Translations under genes and position numbers: made by a program
Part shown: one piece after another, positions 1 through 6,667 of the stretch
How the letters are laid out: every line of letters starts with the position of its first letter
Numbering within the stretch: the stretch's first letter is position 1
Source: RHKX01 sp035695265
GTDB lineage: Bacteria; Actinomycetota; Thermoleophilia; Solirubrobacterales; 70-9
Length of the DNA stretch: 15,338 bases
Reading direction: 5' to 3'
Assembly: GCA_035695265.1 (NCBI GenBank)
Contig: DASSEM010000156.1
Span: forward strand, 1 to 15,338
The notes under the pieces: model-generated
What the model was told of the DNA's origin: nothing
Seen by the model: only the letters and a program-made list of their open reading frames with translations
Databases searched by the model: none

Positions 1-1
1 C

Positions 2-7
2 GATTAT
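2..7 (+). promoter_or_regulatory. -10-like hexamer 6 nt before the WYL gene start
   Basis: GATTAT matches TATAAT at 4 of 6 positions and is followed by exactly 6 nt and then GTG at 14. The same geometry recurs at five other genes in the window. The -35 region is outside the window. Confidence 0.35.
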
Positions 8-13
8 CAGCGG

Positions 14-970
14 GTGGCAACGACGACATCAAGCCGCCTGCTCGAGCTCCTGTCGCTCCTGCAGGCGCGCCGCGACTGGCCCGGATCGGAGCTCTCGGAG
101 CGGCTGGAGGTATCGCGGCGGACGATCCGCCGCGACGTGGACCGGCTCCGCGACCTCGGTTACCCGGTCGAGTCGCTGAGCGGGCCGGCCGGCGGCTACC
201 GGCTGCGGGCGGGGACGGCGATGCCGCCGCTGCTGCTCGACGAGGAGGAGGCGATCGCGATCGCCGTCGGCCTGCGGACGGCGGCGCAGGCCGCTGTCGC
301 CGGGATCGAGGAGGCCTCGGTCCGGGCGCTGGTCAAGCTCGAGCAGGTCCTCCCGGCTCACCTGCGGCGGCGGGTCAGCGCCCTCGGCGGCGCCACCGCC
401 ACCCTGCCGGGCCCCGGGCCCAGCGTCGATCCCCAGAGCCTGACCGTGATCGCGTCCGCCTGCCGGGACCGCGAGCGGATCCGCTTCGCCTACCGTGGCC
501 GCGACGGCGAGCAGTCCCGGCGCCTCGTCGAGCCGCACTCGATCGTCAACCTCGGTCGTCGGTGGTACCTGGTCGCCTGGGACCGCAACCGGCTCGACTG
601 GCGCACGTTCCGCGTCGATCGCCTCTCCTCCCCCGCCCCGGCCGGCGGCCGCTTCGAGCCACGGACGCTGCCGGGCGAGGAGGATCCCGCCGCCTACGTC
701 GCCGCCAACCTCGCCGGCGCCCCCCAGGCCCACGAGGCGGTGGTGATCGTCCACTGCCCGGCCGCGGAGCTGCGCGAGCGGCCGTGGCTCTGGGGAGCCG
801 TCGAGCCCGCCGGCCCCGACGCGTGCGAGTACCGGACCGGCGACGACGACCTCGACTGGCTGGCCCTGCGCGTGGCGATGCTGCCCTGGGAGATCGAGGT
901 CCGCGAGCCGCCGGAGCTGATCGAGCGGCTGCGGGCGGTGCGGCGACGGATCGGCGCGGCGATCGGCTGA
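14..970 (+). CDS. WYL-domain transcriptional regulator (DeoR-like HTH)
   Basis: The protein has 318 residues, typical of HTH_11-WYL-WCX regulators. The N-terminal winged helix-turn-helix spans about residues 6-62, including SERLEVSRRTIRRDVDRL. The WYL domain spans about 142-205, with the signature WYLVAWD at 184-190 and FRVDRL at 199-204, and the remainder matches the C-terminal WCX extension. Proteins of this family bind DNA through the N-terminus and sense a ligand or nucleic acid through the WYL fold. The ligand here is unknown. The GTG start at 14 has no Shine-Dalgarno, but a -10-like GATTAT (2-7) lies exactly 6 nt upstream, so a leaderless transcript is possible. The window edge hides the rest of the promoter. 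The next gene is 149 bp away behind a structured leader, so co-transcription is uncertain. The family call is secure; the target is not known. Confidence 0.92.
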   Translation: MATTTSSRLLELLSLLQARRDWPGSELSERLEVSRRTIRRDVDRLRDLGYPVESLSGPAGGYRLRAGTAMPPLLLDEEEAIAIAVGLRTAAQAAVAGIEEASVRALVKLEQVLPAHLRRRVSALGGATATLPGPGPSVDPQSLTVIASACRDRERIRFAYRGRDGEQSRRLVEPHSIVNLGRRWYLVAWDRNRLDWRTFRVDRLSSPAPAGGRFEPRTLPGEEDPAAYVAANLAGAPQAHEAVVIVHCPAAELRERPWLWGAVEPAGPDACEYRTGDDDLDWLALRVAMLPWEIEVREPPELIERLRAVRRRIGAAIG

Positions 971-1118
971 GGCGACACACGGACGGGCGGCCGGTGAGAG
1001 CCGTCCGCAGTCGCCATGGGATACGGGGGTCCGCTACGGTCCCATCCGGTGAGCCGGGAAGTCTGGTCGGCAGTCGCTTGATGCCGCCCGCTGATCGAAC
1101 TTCCGAGCCGACACCGCC
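971..1118 (+). promoter_or_regulatory. structured intergenic leader upstream of the ion transporter
   Basis: This 148-nt gap contains several complementary segments. GGCGAC (971-976) pairs with GTCGCC (1010-1015) and encloses GGACGG (981-986) pairing with CCGTCC (1001-1006). ATGGGA (1016-1021) pairs with TCCCAT (1040-1045). CCGG at 1046-1049 or 1054-1057 can form competing small hairpins, and CGGCA (1069-1072 region) can pair with TGCCG near 1082-1086. Two octamers occur twice in the same order: CCGGTGAG (991-998 and 1046-1053) and GCAGTCGC (1007-1014 and 1070-1077). The gene that follows lacks a Shine-Dalgarno, which fits RNA-level control. The first hairpin could also simply terminate the WYL transcript. 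I cannot assign a known riboswitch class. Confidence 0.42.
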
Positions 1119-1126
1119 ATGGCGGT
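1113..1126. repeat. 14-bp perfect palindrome centred on the transporter start codon
   Basis: ACCGCCATGGCGGT equals its own reverse complement, and the initiator ATG (1119-1121) sits at its centre. It could be a DNA operator or a weak start-codon hairpin. With GC-rich codons such as GCG GTA after ATG it may also be chance. Confidence 0.4.
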
Positions 1127-2378
1127 AGCCGTCGCGACGTTCCTGATCGCGCTCGCGCTGATCGCCAGCGAGCGCCTCCACCGGACGAAGGTCGCCCTGC
1201 TCGGGGCCGCGATCGTCGTCCTCCTCGTTCCGGGCTTCGGTCAGGAGGCCGCGATCGAGTCGGTCGACTTCAACACGATCGGGCTCCTCGCCGGGATGAT
1301 GATCCTGGTCTATCTGACCCAGCAGACCGGGGTCTACGACTACATCGCGATCCGGGCCGGCCAGCTCTCCCGGGGGGAACCACTGCGGATGGTGCTCTAC
1401 CTCGCCTGCACGACGGCGGTGCTGTCGGCCTTTCTCGACAACCTGACGACGATCCTGCTGGTCGTGCCGATCAGCTTCCTGCTCGCCGATGCGCTCGACA
1501 TCGACCCGATCCCGCTGATCGTGATCGAGGTCATGGCCTCCAACATCGGCGGCACCGCCACGCTGATCGGCGACCCCCCGAACATCATCATCGCCGGCGC
1601 CACCGGCCTCACGTTCAACGAGTTCCTGGTCAACCTTGCGCCGGTCGCCGTCATCACCTTCGCGATCGTGATCGCCGGGCTCTACGGCTTCTACCGGCGC
1701 CACCTGCAAATCGCGGATCGAAACCGCGCGGCGATCATGGAGCTCGACGCGGCCGCCTCGATCCGCGACGCCGAAGAGCTCCGGCGCACGGTCCCGGTGC
1801 TCGTCCTGACCGTGCTCGCCTTCTTCGCGCACCAGCCGCTCCACATCGAGCCGGCCACGGTGGCGCTGACCGGCGCCGCGGTCGGGCTTCTCGTCACCCG
1901 GATCCCGCTCGAGCAGGCGTTGGCGCGGATCGAGTGGCCGACCCTGTTCTTCTTCGTCGCCCTGTTCGTGATGGTCGGGGCGCTCGAGGAGTCGGGAGCG
2001 ATCGGGCACGTGGCCGACGCGGTCAAGGATCTGACCGGCGGCGAGCGGACGGCGGAGCTCCTCGGCGTCCTCTGGATCAGCGGGATCGGAGCGGCGCTCG
2101 TCGACAACATCCCGTTCGCGACCGCGATGATCCCGGTCGTCAACGAGCTCAACGAGTCCGGCGACGCCGCCTACTGGTGGGCGCTTGCCCTCGGCACCGG
2201 CTTCGGCGGCAACGCGACGATCATCGCCGCCGCCGCCAACGTCGCCGCGGCGGGCCTGACCGAGCGGGCCGGTCACCCGATCGGGTTCATGTCGTTCCTG
2301 CGGGTCGGGGTCCCGGTCGCCGCGACCTCGCTTCTGATCGCAACCGCCTACGTGCTCGTGCGCTACGTGGTGGTATAG
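1119..2378 (+). CDS. ArsB/NhaD-type ion transporter (SLC13/IT superfamily)
   Basis: This is a 419-residue, highly hydrophobic polytopic membrane protein with about 10-12 helices. The ion-transporter superfamily signature NIGGTATLIGDPPNIII is present at 142-158. The two inverted halves each carry a helix-break motif, SAFLDNLTT at 103-111 and AALVDNIPF around 326-334. This pattern is typical of ArsB arsenite permeases, NhaD Na+/H+ antiporters and the P-protein family, which export anions or exchange cations for protons at the cytoplasmic membrane. Sequence alone does not separate arsenite from Na+/H+ transport, and no ArsR or ArsC gene is nearby, which slightly disfavours arsenite. The ATG at 1119 has no Shine-Dalgarno and sits inside a 14-bp palindrome. 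The CBS-domain gene starts 8 nt after the stop, so the two probably form an operon. Confidence 0.9.
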   Translation: MAVAVATFLIALALIASERLHRTKVALLGAAIVVLLVPGFGQEAAIESVDFNTIGLLAGMMILVYLTQQTGVYDYIAIRAGQLSRGEPLRMVLYLACTTAVLSAFLDNLTTILLVVPISFLLADALDIDPIPLIVIEVMASNIGGTATLIGDPPNIIIAGATGLTFNEFLVNLAPVAVITFAIVIAGLYGFYRRHLQIADRNRAAIMELDAAASIRDAEELRRTVPVLVLTVLAFFAHQPLHIEPATVALTGAAVGLLVTRIPLEQALARIEWPTLFFFVALFVMVGALEESGAIGHVADAVKDLTGGERTAELLGVLWISGIGAALVDNIPFATAMIPVVNELNESGDAAYWWALALGTGFGGNATIIAAAANVAAAGLTERAGHPIGFMSFLRVGVPVAATSLLIATAYVLVRYVVV

Positions 2379-2379
2379 C
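2374..2379 (+). promoter_or_regulatory. possible internal -10 before the CBS gene
   Basis: TATAGC spans the transporter stop codon and ends 7 nt before the CBS gene ATG at 2387. It could give the CBS gene an internal, nearly leaderless transcript, but read-through from the transporter is the simpler explanation. No good -35 is evident. Confidence 0.22.
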
Positions 2380-2386
2380 AGGGGCA

Positions 2387-2851
2387 ATGCCGGATTCGAT
2401 CGTCAGCTCGGTGATCCGCGAGGTCGAGCCGCTCGCCGCCGACGAGCTGGTCGCCGTCGCCGCCCGGCGCGTCCTCGACAGCGGCCTGCCGGCGCTGCCG
2501 GCCGTCGAGGACGACGGCAGCTTCGCCGGCATCTTCGGCGAACGCGAGTTCATGACCGCGCTCTTCCCCGGCTACGTCGGCGAGCTCAGCTCGGCGGCGA
2601 TGATCCGGCGCTCGATCGACGACACGATCGACCGCCGCCTCTCCTGCCGGGAGGAGCCGATCCGCGACTACCTGACCGTCGACCACGTCGTCGTCGAGGA
2701 CGACTACTCCGACACCCAGCTCGCCGAGACCTTCCTCCACCACCGGGTCCTGATCGTCCCGATCGCGACCGCCGGCCGGGTCCATGCGGTCGTCACCCGC
2801 TCCGACTTCTTCGCCGAGTTGCTCGGCAAGCTCGAGGCGGCGCCGGGCTGA
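2387..2851 (+). CDS. small protein with paired CBS domains
   Basis: The predicted 154-residue soluble protein has two CBS-like units. The first (about 5-60) ends in GEREF at 51-55. The second (about 92-147) ends in TRSDF at 137-141, the usual ribose/phosphate-contacting position of a CBS pair. A linker of about 30 residues separates them. Such Bateman modules bind adenine nucleotides (in some proteins c-di-AMP or S-adenosylmethionine) and regulate partner enzymes or transporters. The ATG at 2387 is chosen because the conserved region begins just after it and because it follows the transporter stop by 8 nt. A weak AGGGG lies just upstream. The longer in-frame extension runs antiparallel-free through the transporter in another frame and is rejected. 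The likely role is nucleotide-dependent control of the adjacent transporter, which is an inference from position. Confidence 0.85.
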   Translation: MPDSIVSSVIREVEPLAADELVAVAARRVLDSGLPALPAVEDDGSFAGIFGEREFMTALFPGYVGELSSAAMIRRSIDDTIDRRLSCREEPIRDYLTVDHVVVEDDYSDTQLAETFLHHRVLIVPIATAGRVHAVVTRSDFFAELLGKLEAAPG

Positions 2852-2857
2852 TCCCGG
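2843..2857. terminator. small GC hairpin between convergent CBS and sulfatase genes
   Basis: CCGGG (2843-2847) can pair with CCCGG (2853-2857) around a 5-nt loop that contains the CBS stop codon. The two convergent genes are only 18 bp apart, so this may serve both directions. There is no U-tract, and the stem is short. Confidence 0.3.
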
Positions 2858-2869
2858 GTTGCCAGGGGC

Positions 2870-4363
2870 TCAGCGGCCCGGCTGTGGCAGCGGCGGGATC
2901 GGCTTGCGGCAGGCGGCGCCCGCGCACTCCGCGTAGTCCTCCACGGCCTCACGGAGGATCGCCTGGATCCGGTCGTAGCGCGGGTCGTCGTGGACGCTCT
3001 CGAGCTCCCACGGATCGAGCTTCAGGTCGTAGAGGCCGTCCTGCCCATCGGCCTGCAGGCCGTAGTTGTAGCGCTTGGTGCGGACCGCGATGTAGGGCGG
3101 GACGCCGCGCGGGTTCTCGGCGGTCTCGATCAGGGCGCCGCGGCCGGCCAGCTTCTTCGGCTTGCGAGCGGCGTCGAGCAGCGAGATCCCATCCAGCTTC
3201 AGCCCGACCTCGGGGCGGGTGCCGGTGATGTCGACGATGGTCCGCGCCAGGTCGACGTTGCTGGCCACCCCCTTGACCCGCTTTCCGGACGGGAAGCCGG
3301 GGCCGGCGATCATCAGCGGCACACGCGAGGAGCCTTCGTAGGGGACGAACTTGACCCCGGCCGCCTTGCCGTCCTCGGTGATCGGGTCGCGGAGCCGATG
3401 CTCGCCGAGGATCCAGCCGTTGTCGGACGTGTAGATGATCACCGTGTTCCTGTACTCGCCGGTCCGTCGCAGCTTGCGGACGACCTCCTTGACCATGTCA
3501 TCGACGCCGAGCAGCGATCCCATCCGGCCCCGCCAGTGCTCCTGCAGCTGCAACACCTGCTCATCGGTCATCTGGGTCGGGAAGTAGTCGGCCAGCGTCG
3601 TCGGCTTGTCCGAGATGTCGGCCTCGTTGAAGTTCGGGTAGATCGGCATCGGCTGATCGGCGTAGACGTCGGCGTAGCGGGGCGGCGGCAGCGCCGGCGT
3701 GCCCTCCATGGTCGCGCCGGAGGCCGTGGCCACGGTGTGCGGCGCGTTCGGGGCGAGGCTCATGAAGAACGGCTCGTCCGACTTCGAGGCATCGCGGATC
3801 GCGTGGTCGGCGAGGCGGGTGTAGACGTTGGTCGAGTAGTTGCGCTCGGTCCGCGGGTAGGTCTTCAGCCGGCCGTTGTGGTTGAGCGTCATCCCGTAGT
3901 AGTCGTAGGTCGACGGGTCGACGCCGCCGTGCCAGTCGGTCCAGCCCCTCGGGACCTCGGTCGCGTCCTCCTCGCCGTACTCGTTCAGGTACTTGCCGAT
4001 GTGAATCGTCTGGTAGCCATCCCGGCGCAGCCAGACGGGCAGCGTCTCGCTGCCGTCGAGCATCCGGTAGCCACCGTAGGGCCAGTTGTTCCAGAGGACG
4101 CCGTGGTTGTGCGCGTACTGCCCGGTCAAAAAGGTTGCCCGCGACGGGCAGCAGAGCGGGTAGTTGACGACGCTCCGCTCGAAGCGGGTGCCGGCGTTGC
4201 CGATCAGCCGCCGCGTCTTCGGCATCGCCGACATCGAGCGGAAGTCCTGGTCGTCGGTCATGATCACGACGACGTTCGGAGCCTCGGGCTTCGCGGAGGC
4301 GGCGGCCGGAAGCGCGAGGGCGATGATCAGGACGGGGACGGCGAGCAGGGCACGTACGAGCAT
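2870..4363 (-). CDS. exported sulfatase (formylglycine type)
   Basis: The 497-residue protein begins with a signal peptide: basic start, hydrophobic core to about residue 20, and AASA before the likely cleavage near 24. The mature part is a classical type I sulfatase. DDQD at 37-40 binds metal. CCPSR at 71-75 provides Cys71, which must be oxidised to formylglycine. GKYLN at 123-127 contains Lys124, His209 lies in APNAPH, and SDN at 313-315 plus His322 complete the site. The C-terminus carries the usual LYDLKLDPWE motif. The family hydrolyses sulfate esters of sugars, glycosaminoglycans or aromatics; this one looks closest to N-acetylglucosamine-6-sulfatase-like members, but the substrate is not determined. 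No formylglycine-generating enzyme is in the window. It is divergent from the TetR gene, with a palindrome on its promoter. Its own start appears leaderless. Confidence 0.93.
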   Translation of the reverse strand: MLVRALLAVPVLIIALALPAAASAKPEAPNVVVIMTDDQDFRSMSAMPKTRRLIGNAGTRFERSVVNYPLCCPSRATFLTGQYAHNHGVLWNNWPYGGYRMLDGSETLPVWLRRDGYQTIHIGKYLNEYGEEDATEVPRGWTDWHGGVDPSTYDYYGMTLNHNGRLKTYPRTERNYSTNVYTRLADHAIRDASKSDEPFFMSLAPNAPHTVATASGATMEGTPALPPPRYADVYADQPMPIYPNFNEADISDKPTTLADYFPTQMTDEQVLQLQEHWRGRMGSLLGVDDMVKEVVRKLRRTGEYRNTVIIYTSDNGWILGEHRLRDPITEDGKAAGVKFVPYEGSSRVPLMIAGPGFPSGKRVKGVASNVDLARTIVDITGTRPEVGLKLDGISLLDAARKPKKLAGRGALIETAENPRGVPPYIAVRTKRYNYGLQADGQDGLYDLKLDPWELESVHDDPRYDRIQAILREAVEDYAECAGAACRKPIPPLPQPGR

Positions 4364-4369
4364 GGCGCG

Positions 4370-4398
4370 ACCCTAGCACGTTATTGAAGGTGCCTCAA
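4370..4398 (-). promoter_or_regulatory. sulfatase promoter, apparently leaderless
   Basis: On the minus strand TTGAGG (4398-4393) is followed by a 17-bp spacer and TAGGGT (4375-4370). The start codon A at 4363 lies 6 nt beyond the -10, where transcription should begin. This is the best -35/-10 pair in the window and predicts a transcript that starts at or next to the ATG. Confidence 0.6.
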
Positions 4399-4400
4399 TA
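4382..4400. promoter_or_regulatory. TetR-type operator palindrome
   Basis: TATTGAAGGTGCCTCAATA has exact 6-bp inverted arms (TATTGA at 4382-4387, TCAATA at 4395-4400) around a 7-bp centre. The 19-bp length suits a TetR dimer. It lies in the divergent gap between the sulfatase and TetR genes and covers the sulfatase -35. The low GC of the arms stands out against the background. Binding by the adjacent TetR is inferred. Confidence 0.6.
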
Positions 4401-4414
4401 GGGACCGTGGCGAG

Positions 4415-4420
4415 TATGCT
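4415..4420 (+). promoter_or_regulatory. possible -10 of the TetR gene
   Basis: TATGCT ends 9 nt before the TetR ATG at 4430. No Shine-Dalgarno is visible, so the transcript would have a very short or absent leader. The -35 position is not convincing, but it would fall on the palindrome at 4382-4400, which would allow autoregulation. Confidence 0.35.
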
Positions 4421-4429
4421 CCTCGAGCC

Positions 4430-5026
4430 ATGACCGGCACGCGAACCCGCCTCGACCCCGACGTTCGCCGCGAGCAGATCCTCACCGCGGCGCGTGCGGT
4501 GTTTATCGCCGACGACTACGCGAACGCCTCGATGGAGGCCGTCGCCGAGCGCGCCGGGGTGACGACCGGCCTGGTGAACCACTACTTCGGGACCAAGCGC
4601 GACCTCTACCTGGCCGTCGTCGAGGACCTCGCCGCCGGCCTGCCGGAGATGGTCGAGGTCGACAGCTCCGGCTTGCCGCTCGAGCAGCTCGTCGACCGCA
4701 ACATGGACCGCTTCCTCGATGCCTTCGAGCGCAACCACGAGGTCCTCGCGGTGCTGCTCGGCGATCGCGGCGGCCTCGGCCGCGACCCCGACGTGGCCGC
4801 GATCATGTCCCGTGCCCGCGACGGGATCGTGCTGCGGATGGCGGTGAACCACGCCGGCGAGGAGGAGCCCTCCCCCGAGCTGCTGCTCGCGCTGCGCGTC
4901 TTTCAGGGCGCCGCGGAGGCGGCCGTCACCGAATGGCTGCGCCGCGGCCGCGCCAGCCGCGCCGAGATCCACGAGCTCCTGAAGCGCACCCTGATCGCGA
5001 TGATCGGGGATCTCTCGAGCCGCTGA
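4430..5026 (+). CDS. TetR/AcrR family transcriptional regulator
   Basis: The protein has 198 residues, the usual family length. The N-terminal TetR DNA-binding domain spans about 12-62: the first helix reads REQILTAARAVF, and the helix-turn-helix continues with the recognition segment VTTGLVNHYFGTKRDLY at 44-60. The C-terminal helices should form the ligand pocket and dimer interface, and their ligand cannot be read from sequence. The gene is divergent from the sulfatase, with a 19-bp palindrome between them, so autoregulation and sulfatase repression are the simplest predictions. It converges on the MFS exporter, whose own promoter carries a different dyad. The ATG at 4430 is taken because the domain begins shortly after; no Shine-Dalgarno precedes it. 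Confidence 0.92.
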   Translation: MTGTRTRLDPDVRREQILTAARAVFIADDYANASMEAVAERAGVTTGLVNHYFGTKRDLYLAVVEDLAAGLPEMVEVDSSGLPLEQLVDRNMDRFLDAFERNHEVLAVLLGDRGGLGRDPDVAAIMSRARDGIVLRMAVNHAGEEEPSPELLLALRVFQGAAEAAVTEWLRRGRASRAEIHELLKRTLIAMIGDLSSR

Positions 5027-5033
5027 GCGCCTC

Positions 5034-5074
5034 CCGGTTCAGCCCGCCTCCGAGTAGGCGGGCTCGGGAACCGG
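5034..5074. terminator. long hairpin between convergent TetR and MFS genes
   Basis: AGCCCGCCT (5041-5049) pairs with AGGCGGGCT (5056-5064) around a 6-nt loop. After a 3-nt bulge (5065-5067) a second stem pairs CCGGTTC (5034-5040) with GAACCGG (5068-5074), giving 16 bp in total. It starts 7 nt after the TetR stop and includes the MFS stop codon at 5039-5041. It can work in both directions. There is no U-tract, as is common in GC-rich actinobacteria. Confidence 0.65.
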
Positions 5075-6571
5075 CCCCTCCCCCGGCTCGCGATCGGCGC
5101 CTGCGGTCTCCTCCTGCCCCTGCGGGGGCTTCGGATCGAGCACGGTCATCGCGACCGCGAGCGCCGCGATCACGAGCGCCGCCGCGACCCAGAACGCGAG
5201 CTCGTAGCCGCCGGTGAGCGCCGCCGGGCGCGGCTCGCCGGCGGCCAGGAGGTCCTCGGTCCGGCTGGCCGACAGCGTCGCCAGGACGGCGAGCCCGATC
5301 GCCGCGCCGACCTGCGCCGTCGTGTTGACGAGCCCGGAGGCGAGGCCGGCGTCGGCCTTCGTGGCCCCGGACATCGCCAGCGTCATCAACGCCGGGAACG
5401 AGACGCCGACCCCGGCCCCGAGCAGGAGGGTCGAGGGCAGCACGTCGGAGAGGTAGGAGCCGTCGACCGGCACCATGGCGAACAGGCCGAGCCCGATCGC
5501 GATCAGCACGAGGCCCGGCAGCAGCGTCCGCCGCGCGCCGAAGCGCATGATCAGCGGCTCCGCGTAGCGCACCGACAGGGTCCCCATGACGAGCGTCGTC
5601 GGCAGGAAGGCGAGCCCGGTCTCGAGCGCGTCGTAGCCGAGCACCTCCTGCAGGTAGAGGACGCCGAGGAAGAACAGCCCGAACATCCCGGCGACCGTCA
5701 GCGCCTGGATCGCGTTCGCCCCCGAGACGTTGCGCGAGCGGAAGATCCGCAGCGGCACGAGCGGGTTCCGGGCGGTCGCCTCGCGCGCGATGAACGCGCC
5801 GAGGAGAGCCAGCGAGGAGGCGGCGAGGGCCAGGGTGGTGGCGTCGCCCCAGCCGTTCTTGGCGGCCGGCTCGACGATCGTGTAGACGCCGAGCATCAGC
5901 GACGCGGTGATCAGGACGGCGCCGAGGACATCGGCCCCATGGCCGAATCCGGGGCCGCGGTCACGCTCGAGCAGCCGCTGCGAGAGCAGCGCGGTCAGGA
6001 CCCCGAGCGGGATGTTGATGAAGAAGATCCAGTGCCAGCTGATCGCCTGCGTGATGACGCCGCCGGCGAGGAGTCCGACCGATCCGCCGGCGGAGGCGAC
6101 GAAGGCGTAGATCCCGATTGCCCGCGCCTGCTCGCGCGGCGCCGGGAACATCGTCACGATCATCCCGAGGACGACCGCGGTCGTCATCGCGCCCCCGATC
6201 CCCTGGACGAACCGGGCGGCGACGAGCATCCCCTGGCTCTGCGAGAGCCCACAGGCGAGCGAGGCGAGCGTGAACACGGCGAGCCCGACGAGGAAGACGT
6301 CGCGGCGCGAGATCAGGTCGCCGAGCCGGCCGGCGAGCAGGAGCAGGCCGCCGAACGCGATCAGGTAGGCGTTCACGACCCAGGCGAGGCTCGACTGCGA
6401 GAAGCCGAGGTCGCCCTGGATCGAGGGCAGCGCGACGTTCACCACTGTGACGTCGAGGACGATCATCAGGACGCCGGCGCAGAGCACGTACAGGGCGATC
6501 CAGCGGGAGCGGTCGCCTGCGGCGGGGGCGTCGCTCGCGGCTCGGTTCATGGTTGGGGCTTCGGTCGGCAT
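5039..6571 (-). CDS. MFS drug/proton antiporter, DHA2 (EmrB/QacA) family
   Basis: The 510-residue protein has about 14 predicted membrane helices, as expected of the DHA2 group. The family motif LDVTVVNVALP occurs at 39-49 in the first helix, and the motif A loop GRLGDLISRRDVF follows at 81-93. Proteins of this type export drugs, dyes or small metabolites across the cytoplasmic membrane using the proton gradient; the substrate here is unknown. The hydrophilic C-terminus is rich in Glu, Gly and Pro. The first ATG (6571) is chosen because GAGGAG (6580-6575) lies just upstream; the alternative Met8 has no Shine-Dalgarno. A 9-bp inverted repeat overlaps the promoter, suggesting repressor control. 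The gene converges on a TetR gene, a common pairing for exporters. Confidence 0.93.
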   Translation of the reverse strand: MPTEAPTMNRAASDAPAAGDRSRWIALYVLCAGVLMIVLDVTVVNVALPSIQGDLGFSQSSLAWVVNAYLIAFGGLLLLAGRLGDLISRRDVFLVGLAVFTLASLACGLSQSQGMLVAARFVQGIGGAMTTAVVLGMIVTMFPAPREQARAIGIYAFVASAGGSVGLLAGGVITQAISWHWIFFINIPLGVLTALLSQRLLERDRGPGFGHGADVLGAVLITASLMLGVYTIVEPAAKNGWGDATTLALAASSLALLGAFIAREATARNPLVPLRIFRSRNVSGANAIQALTVAGMFGLFFLGVLYLQEVLGYDALETGLAFLPTTLVMGTLSVRYAEPLIMRFGARRTLLPGLVLIAIGLGLFAMVPVDGSYLSDVLPSTLLLGAGVGVSFPALMTLAMSGATKADAGLASGLVNTTAQVGAAIGLAVLATLSASRTEDLLAAGEPRPAALTGGYELAFWVAAALVIAALAVAMTVLDPKPPQGQEETAGADREPGEGPVPEPAYSEAG

Positions 6572-6609
6572 CGTCTCCTCGTTCGTCGTGCAGCTTTCAG
6601 GGTTCGGGA

Positions 6610-6638
6610 ATTAGACCGGCTCGGGGGCTCGGACTAAT
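6610..6638. promoter_or_regulatory. MFS promoter with overlapping inverted-repeat operator
   Basis: ATTAGACCG (6610-6618) and CGGACTAAT (6630-6638) are inverted repeats matching at 8 of 9 positions, separated by 11 bp. On the minus strand the left arm contains TCTAAT (6615-6610), a 5-of-6 match to the -10 consensus, and the right arm falls where the -35 should be. Transcription from about 6603 would give a leader of roughly 30 nt with the GAGGAG ribosome site. The two arms therefore cover both promoter elements, as in a repressor-controlled efflux gene. Confidence 0.55.
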
Positions 6639-6643
6639 CGGTG

Positions 6644-6658
6644 CCGCCCGGAGGGCGG
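6644..6658 (-). terminator. GC hairpin after the DUF2630 gene
   Basis: CCGCCC (6644-6649) pairs with GGGCGG (6653-6658) around a 3-nt loop, about 10 nt downstream of the DUF2630 stop. There is no U-tract. It would separate the DUF2630/ZIP unit from the MFS promoter. Confidence 0.4.
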
Positions 6659-6667
6659 GCCGCCGGG

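Noticed and set aside
971..1118. A cobalamin riboswitch call for the leader
   Set aside because: Some fragments resemble its core, but the upstream GGGAA segment is missing, the leader is short, and the downstream gene is not a typical cobalamin-regulated function. It is kept as an unclassified structured leader.
546..4387. Long open frames antisense to the transporter (minus strand, 546-2387) and to the sulfatase (plus strand, 2990-4387)
   Set aside because: Low-complexity charged composition, no domains, and full overlap with clearly recognised genes.
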